Shown one piece after another: positions 16,931-26,280 of a DNA stretch of 64,000 bases. A program made the translations under genes and the position numbers. The DNA comes from Spirosoma taeanense (lineage in GTDB: Bacteria > Bacteroidota > Bacteroidia > Cytophagales > Spirosomataceae): assembly GCF_013127955.1 (NCBI RefSeq), contig NZ_CP053435.1, forward strand, positions 3,224,001 through 3,288,000. Reading direction: 5' to 3'. The notes under the pieces were generated by a model. That model did no database searches and had not been told where the DNA came from. It saw nothing but the letters and a program-made list of their open reading frames with translations. Within the stretch, counting starts at the first letter, position 1. Each line of letters begins with the position of its first letter.

Positions 16931-16986
16931 AAACCAGAGAAGTCGTGTTGGTTGTAACGCCTTTTGCCCGTTCTGCACCGGCAAAC

Positions 16987-18528
16987 TTATTTCTTTGAGA
17001 TTTCGACCGGGCTGATGGTGCTTACGTCGGTATTACTGACAAAGGCAATGCGCTTGCTGTCGGGCGACCACGAGGGGGTGTTGATCGACCCCTGACCACC
17101 GTAGAGATAGGCAATCACCTTGGGTTTCCCGCCCGTTGCGGGCATGAGCCGCAGGTACACGTGCTTGTAGGGTGGATGATCGCCGGGGGCCACCTCTTCT
17201 TTCAGGAACGACAGGAACACAATCCACTTGCCGTCGGGCGAGATGTGCGCGAACCAGTCGTGAAACTCGCCATCCGTTACGGCTTCCTGCCCGGAGCCAT
17301 CGGGCTTCATCCGCCAGATCTGCATGGTGCCCGTCCGGTTCGAATTGAAATAAACGTGTTTGCCATCCGGCGAATACTCCGGGCCGTCGTCGAGTCCTTT
17401 GGCATCGGTCAGCCGGATTTCGGGGCCGCCCGCAGCCGGAACTTTATAAACGTCATACTCATTGTCGCGCGATCCGCAGAATACCAGGTCTTTCCCGTCG
17501 GGCGACCAGCCGTGCAGATACGACGGTCCTTTGGGGGTAATCTGTCTGGGCGTGCCGCCCGTAACGGGAACGGTATAGATAATTGAGCCGCCCAGTTCGC
17601 GCACCCCGCTGCTGAGGCCCAGCGTCTTACCGTCGAAGGACAGAACGTGGTCGTTGTTGTTGTTCTTTACATCGCCCGTGTTGAGCACTTTCGGCTGGCG
17701 GCTGGCCAGATCAAGGGTATAGATCAGTCCCTCGCTATTGTAGATGAGCGTTTTCCCGTTGGGCGTCCAGTTAGGTGCCTGAATAGAGTTCGGTGCCGTG
17801 AAGATGACCTCGCGCCTGCCGCTGGCGATATCCATCAGTTCCAGCCGACTCCCCAGATCCATCCTACCGGACGGAGCGTTCAGCTTTGCCGGTACGGTAA
17901 TCCGCGCATCCTGAAAGACGCCTTTCTCAACGGCGTCTTTGTTATGCGCACTAACGAACAGCCCCACGTAGACTTCGTCGCCCAGATTCACGTCGGTTAC
18001 CTCACGAACCTGAAACGGCTCGCCGAACTTAGCGACCCGCAGCGTATAGGTATTGCCCCGCCGTTCGAGCTGAATAATGTCGGCTCCGTTGATTGTCGAC
18101 TGGTTTTCTTCGGTGTTCCCCCCGGCTGTCCGGCGGAATTGCAGCGAGGTCAGGCCGTCGCCATGCACGGCCGCGCTAACCTGCGGAGCGTTCGCTTCCA
18201 GGCTGGCGCGGGCCATCCAGCCGATTTTACGGTGGGGGTCGATGCCTTTCCCGATTAGCTGGCCGCGGGTATAGACAATGAAATCGCCCTTGATGCGCTT
18301 CCACAAAAAGTGGAACTCGTCCTCGGTTCCCCAGATGTTCGTGCCGGAACCGCTGAGCTGGTAATCCTGCGTTTTGGGGGTATAAGTCGCTGTGCCAGGG
18401 TGCAGCACCCTGCCAATATCGGCCTGTCCGTCGAAAACACCGACTGGTGTTGATTGAGCCAGAGCGAGCTGACTCGCGGTTGCCAGCAAACCCAGCAGAA
18501 AGCCTGCCTGTTGTATTCGTTTATACAT
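16987..18528 (-). CDS. exported TolB-like beta-propeller (PD40) protein with DUF1349-like N-terminal domain
   Basis: 513 residues with a Sec signal (ending LALAQ). Residues about 25-215 form a concanavalin-like domain of DUF1349 type (DEFHFLWKRIKGDFIVYTRG, GWMARASLEANAP). Residues about 225-505 contain at least five WD40-like PD40 blades, each with a S-P-D-G-K or similar turn (WTPNGKTLIY, SPDGKDLVFCGS, SPDGKHVYFNSN, SPDGKWIVFLSF, SPDSKRIAFVSN). These propellers bind proteins or carbohydrates in the periplasm; no catalytic residues are evident. It is the first gene of a three-gene unit with the isomerase-like and ThuA/dehydrogenase genes, 56 bases before the next start. Confidence 0.85.
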   Translation of the reverse strand: MYKRIQQAGFLLGLLATASQLALAQSTPVGVFDGQADIGRVLHPGTATYTPKTQDYQLSGSGTNIWGTEDEFHFLWKRIKGDFIVYTRGQLIGKGIDPHRKIGWMARASLEANAPQVSAAVHGDGLTSLQFRRTAGGNTEENQSTINGADIIQLERRGNTYTLRVAKFGEPFQVREVTDVNLGDEVYVGLFVSAHNKDAVEKGVFQDARITVPAKLNAPSGRMDLGSRLELMDIASGRREVIFTAPNSIQAPNWTPNGKTLIYNSEGLIYTLDLASRQPKVLNTGDVKNNNNDHVLSFDGKTLGLSSGVRELGGSIIYTVPVTGGTPRQITPKGPSYLHGWSPDGKDLVFCGSRDNEYDVYKVPAAGGPEIRLTDAKGLDDGPEYSPDGKHVYFNSNRTGTMQIWRMKPDGSGQEAVTDGEFHDWFAHISPDGKWIVFLSFLKEEVAPGDHPPYKHVYLRLMPATGGKPKVIAYLYGGQGSINTPSWSPDSKRIAFVSNTDVSTISPVEISKK

Positions 18529-18636
18529 AAATACCTTGATTATACGTAGATCCTGATTGGAGTATAAGTAAAAGAGATTACCGGATGCGCTCTACTTGAT
18601 AAACCCGATTTTGCAATCCGGTAAGCCCCAAAACGA

Positions 18637-18669
18637 ACGCGCCAGCCATCTTAAAGACGGCTGGCGCGT
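18637..18669 (-). terminator. intrinsic terminator after the GH32 gene
   Basis: ACGCGCCAGCC / GGCTGGCGCGT stem with an 11-base loop. Read on the minus strand it is followed by a T-rich tail, 42 bases past the GH32 stop. Confidence 0.85.
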
Positions 18670-18711
18670 AACGCACGATTCAGAAGGGTTAATTAAGCTT
18701 GGGTAATTCGT

Positions 18712-20244
18712 CTATAAACCATCATTCACGGCCGGGGTCAGCGTCGTGTACTTCAGGCTGGATACAGAAATGCCCGAAGCCGATTTGATTGCCAGCCGGG
18801 TCATATCCTTTTCCGGAAAAAAGATGTCGGTCATGACCGTCAGGCCATTGTCGGCAAACAACTCGACCGAGGCTACGTCGACCAGCAGCGTCAGCGAAAT
18901 CTTGTTGTCTGTCGCTAGTCGGGGCGCGGTATGGCGTTTGCCAAACTCTTTCTTGAAATCGGTTTTGCCCGCTTTACTCCGGTCAATGTAATACTCGTTA
19001 GCGGCTTTGTCGTAGCCGATAACCAGTTCGTTGCCCTGTTCATTGGCGAGCACGATGGCGAAGTCATTCGCCGGAGCCGCCAGCGTAAGTTTGAACAGCT
19101 CGCTCTTGCTGCCGGTTTTAGCCGTCAGGTCGTATTCGCCTTTCACGGCTACGTTGTTGAGCGAGGTCGTTTTGTCGTTCAGAGCGTCCAGTTCCTTTAC
19201 AGGGGTGGAAGTCAGATAAAGTTCCCTGTTTACTTCTTTCAACCCAAGCTCGCGCGGTACGGTGTTGGCGCTGCGCCAGGGGTCGGTAGGTACAGCTTCT
19301 GCGTATTGCCAGTTGCTCATCCAGCCCATCAGAATCGTCCGGTCGCCGGTGTTGGCGAAGGTTACGCCGGCATAATTGTCGGTGCCGTAATCCATCCATT
19401 TCGTTTTCGTAGAAAAGGGGGTAAAACTTTTCCCGTCGAAATCGCCCACGAAATACTGGGTAGCCGAACCGCCATTGGGTCCGCCAGGGTTGATGCTGAC
19501 CAGCAGCACCCAGGCTTTTTTGCCGTTATGTTCCAGCGGAAACAGGTCCGGACATTCCCAGACGCCCCCGTGTGCGCCAACCTCTTTGCCGAACTCGCTT
19601 TCTTTCGTCCAGTTTTTCAGATTGGGCGACGAGAAAAACGTAATACGGTCTTTGGTCGCCAGGGTCATGATCCATTTTTTCTGGGGTTCATACCACCGCA
19701 CCTTCGGGTCCCGAAAATCGGTAATGCCAGGGTTAGGCAGCACCGGGTTACCCGCGTATTTGGTCCAGGTTTTACCTTCGTCGAGGCTGTAAGCAATGCT
19801 CTGGTACTGGTACTTATTCGACTGTTTCGTTTTTTCCAGTTGCGCGTTATGGTGCGTAAAAATGGCCACCAACGGCGTCTGTCCGTTTTTGCCGAAGCCG
19901 CTGGTATTGTTTACGTCAACGACGGCACTGCCCGAGAAAATTGTTCCCAGGCTATCCGGATACAGCGCAATGGGCTGCTCCTGCCAGTGCACCATGTCCT
20001 TGCTGGTTGTATGTCCCCAGTGCATCGGTCCCCAGGTCGTGCCATTGGGGTGATACTGAAAAAACAGGTGGTACGTCCCCTTAAAATACACCATGCCATT
20101 GGGGTCGTTCATCCAGTGCGCCTTCGGTGAAAAATGAAACTGGGGCCGGTGCTGGTCCAACTTGGGGCTCGCCGGGTTCGATTGACCAAACGAACTCTGC
20201 CCCATAGCGACCAGGGCGGCAAGGGTTATGATGAGTTTATACAT
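18712..20244 (-). CDS. GH32 fructan hydrolase (levanase/inulinase/beta-fructosidase)
   Basis: 510 residues with a Sec signal (ending SSFGQ). The GH32 catalytic triad is intact: nucleophile Asp47 in WMNDPNG, stabiliser Asp179 in FRDPK, and acid/base Glu230 in ECPDLFPL. The five-blade propeller (about 35-350) is followed by the usual C-terminal beta-sandwich (about 365-505). It releases fructose from fructans or sucrose outside the cytoplasm. It is the last gene of the porter-fructokinase-SusC-SusD-GH32 run, separated from SusD by 179 bases with two hairpins, so its expression may be tuned separately. Exo or endo action and levan or inulin preference cannot be told by eye. Confidence 0.95.
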   Translation of the reverse strand: MYKLIITLAALVAMGQSSFGQSNPASPKLDQHRPQFHFSPKAHWMNDPNGMVYFKGTYHLFFQYHPNGTTWGPMHWGHTTSKDMVHWQEQPIALYPDSLGTIFSGSAVVDVNNTSGFGKNGQTPLVAIFTHHNAQLEKTKQSNKYQYQSIAYSLDEGKTWTKYAGNPVLPNPGITDFRDPKVRWYEPQKKWIMTLATKDRITFFSSPNLKNWTKESEFGKEVGAHGGVWECPDLFPLEHNGKKAWVLLVSINPGGPNGGSATQYFVGDFDGKSFTPFSTKTKWMDYGTDNYAGVTFANTGDRTILMGWMSNWQYAEAVPTDPWRSANTVPRELGLKEVNRELYLTSTPVKELDALNDKTTSLNNVAVKGEYDLTAKTGSKSELFKLTLAAPANDFAIVLANEQGNELVIGYDKAANEYYIDRSKAGKTDFKKEFGKRHTAPRLATDNKISLTLLVDVASVELFADNGLTVMTDIFFPEKDMTRLAIKSASGISVSSLKYTTLTPAVNDGL

Positions 20245-20300
20245 GATGAGTTGTTAATTGATTTACCCGAGGCTTACCTACATAACCAATTTGATAAGAT

Positions 20301-20385
20301 AGTGTGAGGAGTCACTCATCGGCTGACCGCTCCCCACACTAAATTGAATTACCAACCTACTTATCGCTGCGTTCAAACGCAGCGA
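20301..20385 (-). repeat. two hairpins in the SusD-GH32 spacer
   Basis: The first (20364-20385) is a 9-bp perfect stem TCGCTGCGT with a 4-base loop. The second (20301-20340) pairs AGTGTGAGGAG with CTCCCCACACT with one mismatch. Neither is followed by a T run on the minus strand, so they look more like RNA-processing or stability hairpins than terminators. Confidence 0.6.
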
Positions 20386-20423
20386 ACTCTATTGACACTA
20401 CGTAAAATCGTTGCTTCTGCCTC

Positions 20424-22142
20424 TTAGAAGCCGGGGTTCTGCTTGTAAAGTCCCTTCGTAAAATTGATCTCGCGCTGCGGAATGGGCAGGTACTCATCCC
20501 GGCCCGCCGTGAACTTAGCCCCGCTCAGGTATGACCGTCTGGTTTTTTCTTTGGCCAGGTACGCGTTCAGCGTAGGTTCGGCAATACCCCAGCGAACGAG
20601 ATCGAAGAAACGCGGACTCTCGGTGGCGAATTCCAGGCGACGCTCCCACTGCAACGCCCGGCGGGCATAGGCCTGCGTCCAGTTGGCGGCTTCATAGGGT
20701 TTGATCAGGTATTTAGATGGGTCCGTGCCGTCGGCTTTTTTCGTGCGGCCGGTGCTGGCGGCTGCCCGCGCCCGAATCTTGTTGATGAGCGGCAGCGCCA
20801 TTGCCGGCTGGCCTAACTCAATATAGGCTTCGGCCTGGAAGAGCAGCACATCGGCATAGCGGATAATATCGATGTTCTTCGACACGCCCATGAACGGCCC
20901 CTGCTTTTTGTAGGACGAGCTGGTCGCGAGCTGCTGCGATTTCATCGACTGGAAGAAACCATACACCCCCGGATCGCGCACCCAGCTGTTGCTGAACGGC
21001 AGGGCCGGATTGTACTTGTACGGGTGTCCGTCGATACCGATGGTGTGATCCACCCGCGGGTCGACGGTGGCGGTTTTGAAGTCGATGGTGCCGTCGTTGA
21101 ACGTATCAAATTTGGGCAGTCCGTTGGCATCCGTACCGAAGGCATTGGCCAGGTTCTGGCTGGGCTGGTGGAAACCGCAGCAACCGTACTGCGGAGCGCC
21201 GTGGGGATAGTTCAGACCGTCCTCAAAGTTGAGCCGCCCCAGGGTCGTGCCGTCGTTAATCGAGTACTGAACGGCGAAAACCGATTCAACCCCGTTGTCG
21301 TACTCGGGCAGAAAATTCTCGGCAAAATCGGGCTGCAGGTTATACTTGCCCGAGCTGATTACCATCTCGGTCAGCTTGACGACTTCCTGCAGCTTGGACT
21401 TGTTGATATTCGTGACCTTGTTATTGTCGTCCTGTTCATAGGCCTGATACAGCCGCAGCTTCGCTAGATAGGCCGCTGCCGACAGCTTGTTGGCCCGTCC
21501 TACCTGCGTCTGCGAAACGGGCAGGTTATCAACAGCATACTGAAAATCCTCGCCGATCTTATCCCAGAGCTGGTCGTTGGTGTACTGCCGGTTCGAGGTC
21601 GCCAGAATCTGATCGTTCGACAGCGTCTCGTCAACGTAAGGAATATACTTGAACAGCATTTTCAGCATGAAGTGGGCGTGCCCACGCAGGAAGCGCAGCT
21701 CGGCCAGCCGGGTCTTCTTCAGCGGAAACTCGGTCTCCGACAAACCGCCGATCGAGCGGATGGCGACGTTGGCCCGCGAGATGGCTTTGTAATAATTCTC
21801 CCAGGTATAGGGGTGATAAAAGCCGCCACCCTGCTGAGGCTGCGTCAGGTTGTGCTGCTCGTAGAAGTTGATATCTTCCAGGTCGGCAACGCCCCCCCCG
21901 CCCTTGTAGGCATCGTCGGAGCGAACGCTGCCGTACACCCACATGCTGGCCACGGGGCCGATCATCTCGCCGTTGCCGACAGCCGCATAGGCCGCCGTAA
22001 CCAGCGCATCGGCGTTACCGGCACTCTTGATGTTATCGGACGACAGGGTTCCCTGTGGCTGGTAGTCCAGAAACTCCCTGCAGGACGAAAATAAACTGCC
22101 ACCCACCAGCAGGAAACATGAAACCAGAACTTTATTTTTCAT
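20424..22142 (-). CDS. SusD/RagB family glycan-binding lipoprotein (fructan locus)
   Basis: 572 residues. The lipoprotein signal ends with the lipobox LFSSC (Cys near 21), placing the mature protein on the outer-membrane surface. The SusD fold is indicated by the N-terminal CREFLDYQPQGTLSSDNI, the AELRFLRGHAHFMLKMLFKYIPYVDETL helical repeat and the C-terminal RRALQWERRLEFATESPRFFDLVRWG signature. It captures glycan and caps the SusC partner encoded 20 bases upstream. Linkage to GH32 and fructokinase suggests a fructan ligand. The extreme C-terminus KQNPGF is typical. Confidence 0.95.
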   Translation of the reverse strand: MKNKVLVSCFLLVGGSLFSSCREFLDYQPQGTLSSDNIKSAGNADALVTAAYAAVGNGEMIGPVASMWVYGSVRSDDAYKGGGGVADLEDINFYEQHNLTQPQQGGGFYHPYTWENYYKAISRANVAIRSIGGLSETEFPLKKTRLAELRFLRGHAHFMLKMLFKYIPYVDETLSNDQILATSNRQYTNDQLWDKIGEDFQYAVDNLPVSQTQVGRANKLSAAAYLAKLRLYQAYEQDDNNKVTNINKSKLQEVVKLTEMVISSGKYNLQPDFAENFLPEYDNGVESVFAVQYSINDGTTLGRLNFEDGLNYPHGAPQYGCCGFHQPSQNLANAFGTDANGLPKFDTFNDGTIDFKTATVDPRVDHTIGIDGHPYKYNPALPFSNSWVRDPGVYGFFQSMKSQQLATSSSYKKQGPFMGVSKNIDIIRYADVLLFQAEAYIELGQPAMALPLINKIRARAAASTGRTKKADGTDPSKYLIKPYEAANWTQAYARRALQWERRLEFATESPRFFDLVRWGIAEPTLNAYLAKEKTRRSYLSGAKFTAGRDEYLPIPQREINFTKGLYKQNPGF

Positions 22143-22162
22143 AGTAGTAAGGTCTTGGGTCG

Positions 22163-25100
22163 TTAGAAGGAGACGTTTAAGCCGAACGTAAGCGTGCGGG
22201 GCACCGGAACCGTATTGACGTCAATCCGCTCGGGATCGGGTCCGAGGAAGCTCTTGCTCTTGAACCAGAACACGTTCTCGGCCATTCCGTACAGACGCAG
22301 GCTCGTCAGGCCCAGTTTGCCCATGACAGCTTTGGGGAAGGTGTAGCCAAGCTGGATGTTCCGAATTTTAAAGTAGGACGTGTTTACGTTGAAATAATCC
22401 GACGAGCGCGTTTCGTTGTTGCCATCAGCCAGCGTGAGCGCCGGAATCCGCGACGACGTGTTCTGGGGTGTCCAGGCATCGAAGACGCCGGGGCCTACGT
22501 TGTCGCGTCCCCGGATAAAGTTGTTGTAAAACGTATAGGGGTCAAATCCTGTCCGACCGGCAACGCCCGAACCAAAGATGGAGAAGTCGAACTGTCGGTA
22601 CCCCATCTCCACGCGGGCACCGTACTCCAGACCGGGCAGGGTGGTTCCGAAAAACTCCTGATCCAGCGCATCGATTTTATTGTCATTGTTCAGGTCGCGG
22701 TAGCGAATCCGGCCCGGTGCGGCCCCTACCTGCGCAGCATGATTCTTTACCTCTTCCTGATTCTGGAAAATGCCGTCGGTGCGGTAGCCGAACAGATCAA
22801 ACTGCGAATGGCCCAGAATCGTTGTTACGGCGTTGCCGGCAAAGGCCGAGCGGACTTCTTCCGGCAGGACCGTTATTTTATCCCGGAAGCGGGCAAAATT
22901 GGCCGATACGTTATAGGTGAAATCGCCCTTGGGCTTGCCAAAATAGGTCAGCAGCAACTCGAAGCCTTTGTTGATCTTGGTTGCGCCGTTTACAAACTTC
23001 AGCTGACCTTCGCCCACAGCCGCAGCAACCGGCGGCTTGATGAGAATGTCCTTGGTCTGACGGGTGAAGTAATCGAACGAACCCACCAGACTTCCGTTCA
23101 GAAAGCCAAAGTCAAGACCCATGTTCAGTTCGTTGGTGGTTTCCCAGCGGAGGGCCGTGTTCTCGCCCTGCGTCTGCACGAAACCCGAGGGCAGCGTACC
23201 GCCGTTCGTGCCGTTCAGGTCATAGGCCGTACCGACGTTCCAGTACTGGTCGAAAAAGCTGTTGTGACCGTTAGGCACCTGCGACGCCAGCGTACCGTAG
23301 CGCGGCTCAAACAAACCGAACCGGGCGAGGTCGCCAATGTCCTGATTACCGATCCGGCCCACGCCCGCCCGCAGTTTCAGGTTGGAAATAGCCTTTACGC
23401 CACTCATGAAGGCTTCCTTGTCGATACGCCAGCCCACCGATGCGGCCGGGAAGAAACCATACCGGCTGTCCTGCCCAAAGCGCGACGAGCCATCCCGACG
23501 TAAGGTCAGGGCCGCCAGGTAGCGGTCCGAGAACCCGTAATCAACCCGGGCAAACTGCGACATCAGCCGGCTGCCGGTCGAGGTTCCATTGCTGCTGGCG
23601 TTGCCCGAAGCCGCGCTCAGCACAAAGAAATCTTCGGTCTGCACCGCGAAATTCTCCCGGTACGAGATCACATCATCCAGGTTATCCCGAATAGCTTCAA
23701 CGCCGGCCAGCAGCTTGAAGTTATGATCGCCGAAGCCGAAGTTATACCGTAACGTATTAGTCCATGCCAGGCTCAGAAACTTGTTCGTATTGAGCGTCAA
23801 ACTGTTGAGCGTCCGGGAAATAAAGCCGTTCTGGAACGACTGCTCGATGTTCTTATTGGCATAGCTCGCATTGTCCATGCCCAGCGACGAGCGGAAGATC
23901 AGCCCCCGGATTGGTTCGATTTCGGTATAGACGTTGCCGAACGCAAAACTCCGGTTGATCTTATCCCAGCGGTTGATATACTGCATGAATACCGGGTTGT
24001 TCCGGTCCGAATAGCCCGACCCGATTGGCCCAGCGAAATCGCCCGTTGCGGTGTAGACTGGAATCGTCGGGGCCAGCGTAACGGCCAGACCCGGCGTTGG
24101 AGCGCCCCCCAGGTCGGTTGTTACGGGCGTTTCTTTCGAGGTAGTCAGCTGAAGGTTGACGCCGAACTTCACCCGGCCCTCGGCCAGACTGGTTTGTCCG
24201 TTGATACGGCCCGTGAGCCGCTGGTAGCCCGTATAGCGCACCATGCCCGTGTTGTTCAGGTAGCTGAGATTGACCAGCAGCGAGGAGGCTTTGGTGCCGC
24301 CTGAAATGGTCAGGTCGTTGTTGGTAACGTAACCTGTTTTATAGAGTTCGTTCTGCCAGTCGGTATTGCCGGCCGGTACGCTCTGGTTCCCGCCGACGTA
24401 AGGCTGTACCGTTACGTTGTTGAGCACCGGGTTTTTGAAATCCTTGTTCCAGTCAAACTTATAGATTTCGCCATAGGCCGAGGCCGGATCGGCTCCGTCA
24501 TTGACGGAAGCCCGCCAGAGCGCCCGACCCCGATCCACGGCGTTCAGCATCTTGAACCGCTCGGGTTTCTCCGACTGCGCCGACAGGCTGGTGTTGAACT
24601 GAACGTTCAGTTTGCCATCGGTATTCGCACCGTTCTTCGTCGTTACGATGATGACCCCGTTTGATGCCCGCGAGCCGTAAATCGACGCCGACGAAGCATC
24701 TTTCAGCACCTGAATCGACTGAATCGCCGTGGGGTTCAGACTCTGAAACACCTGCGACCGCTTGGTGGGCATGCCGTCGATGATATAGAGCGGGTCGTTG
24801 TTGCCCAGCGTATTGGCACCCCGGATCAGGATGCGGCTGGCCTCACCTGATGGCGTGCCCGACTTTTCGACGTAAAGCCCCGGCACCCGTCCCTGCAGGG
24901 CCTGCATGGGGTTGCCCGAGCTGGTATTCTTGGTGGCTGCCACCTCTACCACGGCAACGGCTCCGGTCAAATCTTCCCGGCGGGCCGTGGTATAGCCCAG
25001 CACGACGACTTCGGCCAGTTGCCCGCCTTCGGACAGCAGCACCGTAACGTTGTTCGTGTTCTGCACCGACACTTCCTGGGTAGCGTAGCCAATGAATGAC

Positions 25101-25324
25101 ACCGCTACGGCTGTGGCGCTCGGTGGCACCGTAAGGCTGAATTTGCCCGCAGCATCGGCTACGGTGCCCGTCGTTGTGCCCGGAACGATAATGCTGGCGC
25201 CGGGGAGCGACTCTCTGGTTTTGGCATCGAGTACGCTTCCCGTAATCAGACGCTGCTGCGCCAGCGCTACTGTCGTCAGGAGCAGCAGGCCGGCCAGGGT
25301 TAACAGGTAATTCTTCATGTGCAT
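22163..25324 (-). CDS. SusC family TonB-dependent outer-membrane transporter (fructan locus)
   Basis: 1053 residues with a Sec signal (to ALAQQ). A carboxypeptidase-regulatory-like domain (about 24-110, GSVLDAKTRESLPGASI) precedes the plug (about 115-230, with NPMQALQGRVPGL and DPLYIIDGMPT) and a 22-strand barrel ending in the aromatic FGLNVSF. It has no STN domain, so it should not signal to a FecR. Two Met codons lie at 25324 and 25318; either is possible. It imports oligosaccharides delivered by the adjacent SusD, energised by TonB. Confidence 0.96.
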   Translation of the reverse strand: MHMKNYLLTLAGLLLLTTVALAQQRLITGSVLDAKTRESLPGASIIVPGTTTGTVADAAGKFSLTVPPSATAVAVSFIGYATQEVSVQNTNNVTVLLSEGGQLAEVVVLGYTTARREDLTGAVAVVEVAATKNTSSGNPMQALQGRVPGLYVEKSGTPSGEASRILIRGANTLGNNDPLYIIDGMPTKRSQVFQSLNPTAIQSIQVLKDASSASIYGSRASNGVIIVTTKNGANTDGKLNVQFNTSLSAQSEKPERFKMLNAVDRGRALWRASVNDGADPASAYGEIYKFDWNKDFKNPVLNNVTVQPYVGGNQSVPAGNTDWQNELYKTGYVTNNDLTISGGTKASSLLVNLSYLNNTGMVRYTGYQRLTGRINGQTSLAEGRVKFGVNLQLTTSKETPVTTDLGGAPTPGLAVTLAPTIPVYTATGDFAGPIGSGYSDRNNPVFMQYINRWDKINRSFAFGNVYTEIEPIRGLIFRSSLGMDNASYANKNIEQSFQNGFISRTLNSLTLNTNKFLSLAWTNTLRYNFGFGDHNFKLLAGVEAIRDNLDDVISYRENFAVQTEDFFVLSAASGNASSNGTSTGSRLMSQFARVDYGFSDRYLAALTLRRDGSSRFGQDSRYGFFPAASVGWRIDKEAFMSGVKAISNLKLRAGVGRIGNQDIGDLARFGLFEPRYGTLASQVPNGHNSFFDQYWNVGTAYDLNGTNGGTLPSGFVQTQGENTALRWETTNELNMGLDFGFLNGSLVGSFDYFTRQTKDILIKPPVAAAVGEGQLKFVNGATKINKGFELLLTYFGKPKGDFTYNVSANFARFRDKITVLPEEVRSAFAGNAVTTILGHSQFDLFGYRTDGIFQNQEEVKNHAAQVGAAPGRIRYRDLNNDNKIDALDQEFFGTTLPGLEYGARVEMGYRQFDFSIFGSGVAGRTGFDPYTFYNNFIRGRDNVGPGVFDAWTPQNTSSRIPALTLADGNNETRSSDYFNVNTSYFKIRNIQLGYTFPKAVMGKLGLTSLRLYGMAENVFWFKSKSFLGPDPERIDVNTVPVPRTLTFGLNVSF

Positions 25325-25356
25325 GGGTTAATGGAGTTTGAGGGTTAACGGGGCAA

Positions 25357-26268
25357 TCAGATCACTTCGGTCCCCAGGACTTTATCCGCGATGGTCTCCG
25401 CCGTGAACACGGGCGTAGCGCCCTGCTGGGTAGCAACGTAAGCGCCGGTGGCGCAGGCGAACTCCAGCGTTTTCTTCGCCGATTCGCCCTGTAGGGTTTT
25501 ATAAAGAAAAGCGGCCAGAAAGGCGTCGCCACTGCCGATGGTATCGGCTACCTCAACCGGAAAACCGACCTGGCTGTAGAGACCGGTTTCGTCCAGCAGC
25601 ACGGCGCCATCCGCGCCCAGCGTAACAATCAGCGTTTCGAGCCGGAAGCGTTCGCGCAGTTGCTGCATGGCCCGGTGCAGGTCGTTTTCTTCGCCGTGCC
25701 AGGCTGCCAGTTCAACCAGTTCGTGCTCGTTCAGCTTGGCGATGTCGGCGAGATAAAGCAGTTCCTCCACCGTTGCCCGGTCGTAATGCGGAGCGCGCAG
25801 GTTTACGTCGAATACCTTCCGGGGGGCCACGGCCAGCAGCGCCCGCAGGGTTTCGTAAGTCTGCGGACTGCGCGCGGCCAGACTGCCATACACAAACAAA
25901 TCGCTCTGGCGAACCACGTCGAGCAGCCCCGGCACCAGTTGGATGTAATCCCAGGCAACGGGCTGGACAATCTTGTAGGTGACTTCGTTGCAGTCGGAGA
26001 TATTGGCTTTGGCAACGCCCGTCAGGTGCGACTGGCCGACCTGAACCAGCTCGACCGGAATGCCTTTACCGGCCAGAAAATCCAGCAGTTCGCGGCCCAG
26101 ATCGTCGCTGCCGACGCGGCTGATCAACTGGGCGTTCAGCCCGAAGTTGCGGAGGTCGGCGGCTACGTTCATGGGCGCGCCACCGGGTTGTTTGCTCGTC
26201 GGCAGCACATCCCACAGGATTTCGCCGAAACAGGTGATGGTTGGTGTCATTTGCTTCTGGGTAGTCAT
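25357..26268 (-). CDS. PfkB-family fructokinase
   Basis: 303 residues, cytoplasmic. The N-terminus TITCFGEILWDVLP, the GGAPMNVAADLRNFG substrate loop and the C-terminal DTIGSGDAFLAAFLY anion-hole/catalytic Asp motif are diagnostic of ribokinase/PfkB sugar kinases of the fructokinase subgroup. It would phosphorylate fructose freed by the GH32 enzyme and imported by the sugar porter. It starts 12 bases after the porter stop and ends 32 bases before SusC, so it belongs in the middle of the operon. Fructose specificity is inferred mainly from context. Confidence 0.9.
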   Translation of the reverse strand: MTTQKQMTPTITCFGEILWDVLPTSKQPGGAPMNVAADLRNFGLNAQLISRVGSDDLGRELLDFLAGKGIPVELVQVGQSHLTGVAKANISDCNEVTYKIVQPVAWDYIQLVPGLLDVVRQSDLFVYGSLAARSPQTYETLRALLAVAPRKVFDVNLRAPHYDRATVEELLYLADIAKLNEHELVELAAWHGEENDLHRAMQQLRERFRLETLIVTLGADGAVLLDETGLYSQVGFPVEVADTIGSGDAFLAAFLYKTLQGESAKKTLEFACATGAYVATQQGATPVFTAETIADKVLGTEVI

Positions 26269-26280
26269 TAGGCTTGTCAG

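Noticed and set aside
18931-20130. Open frame of 399 codons on the plus strand opposite the GH32 gene
   Set aside because: The GH32 triad and signal on the other strand are unambiguous, and antisense openness follows from high GC at third positions.
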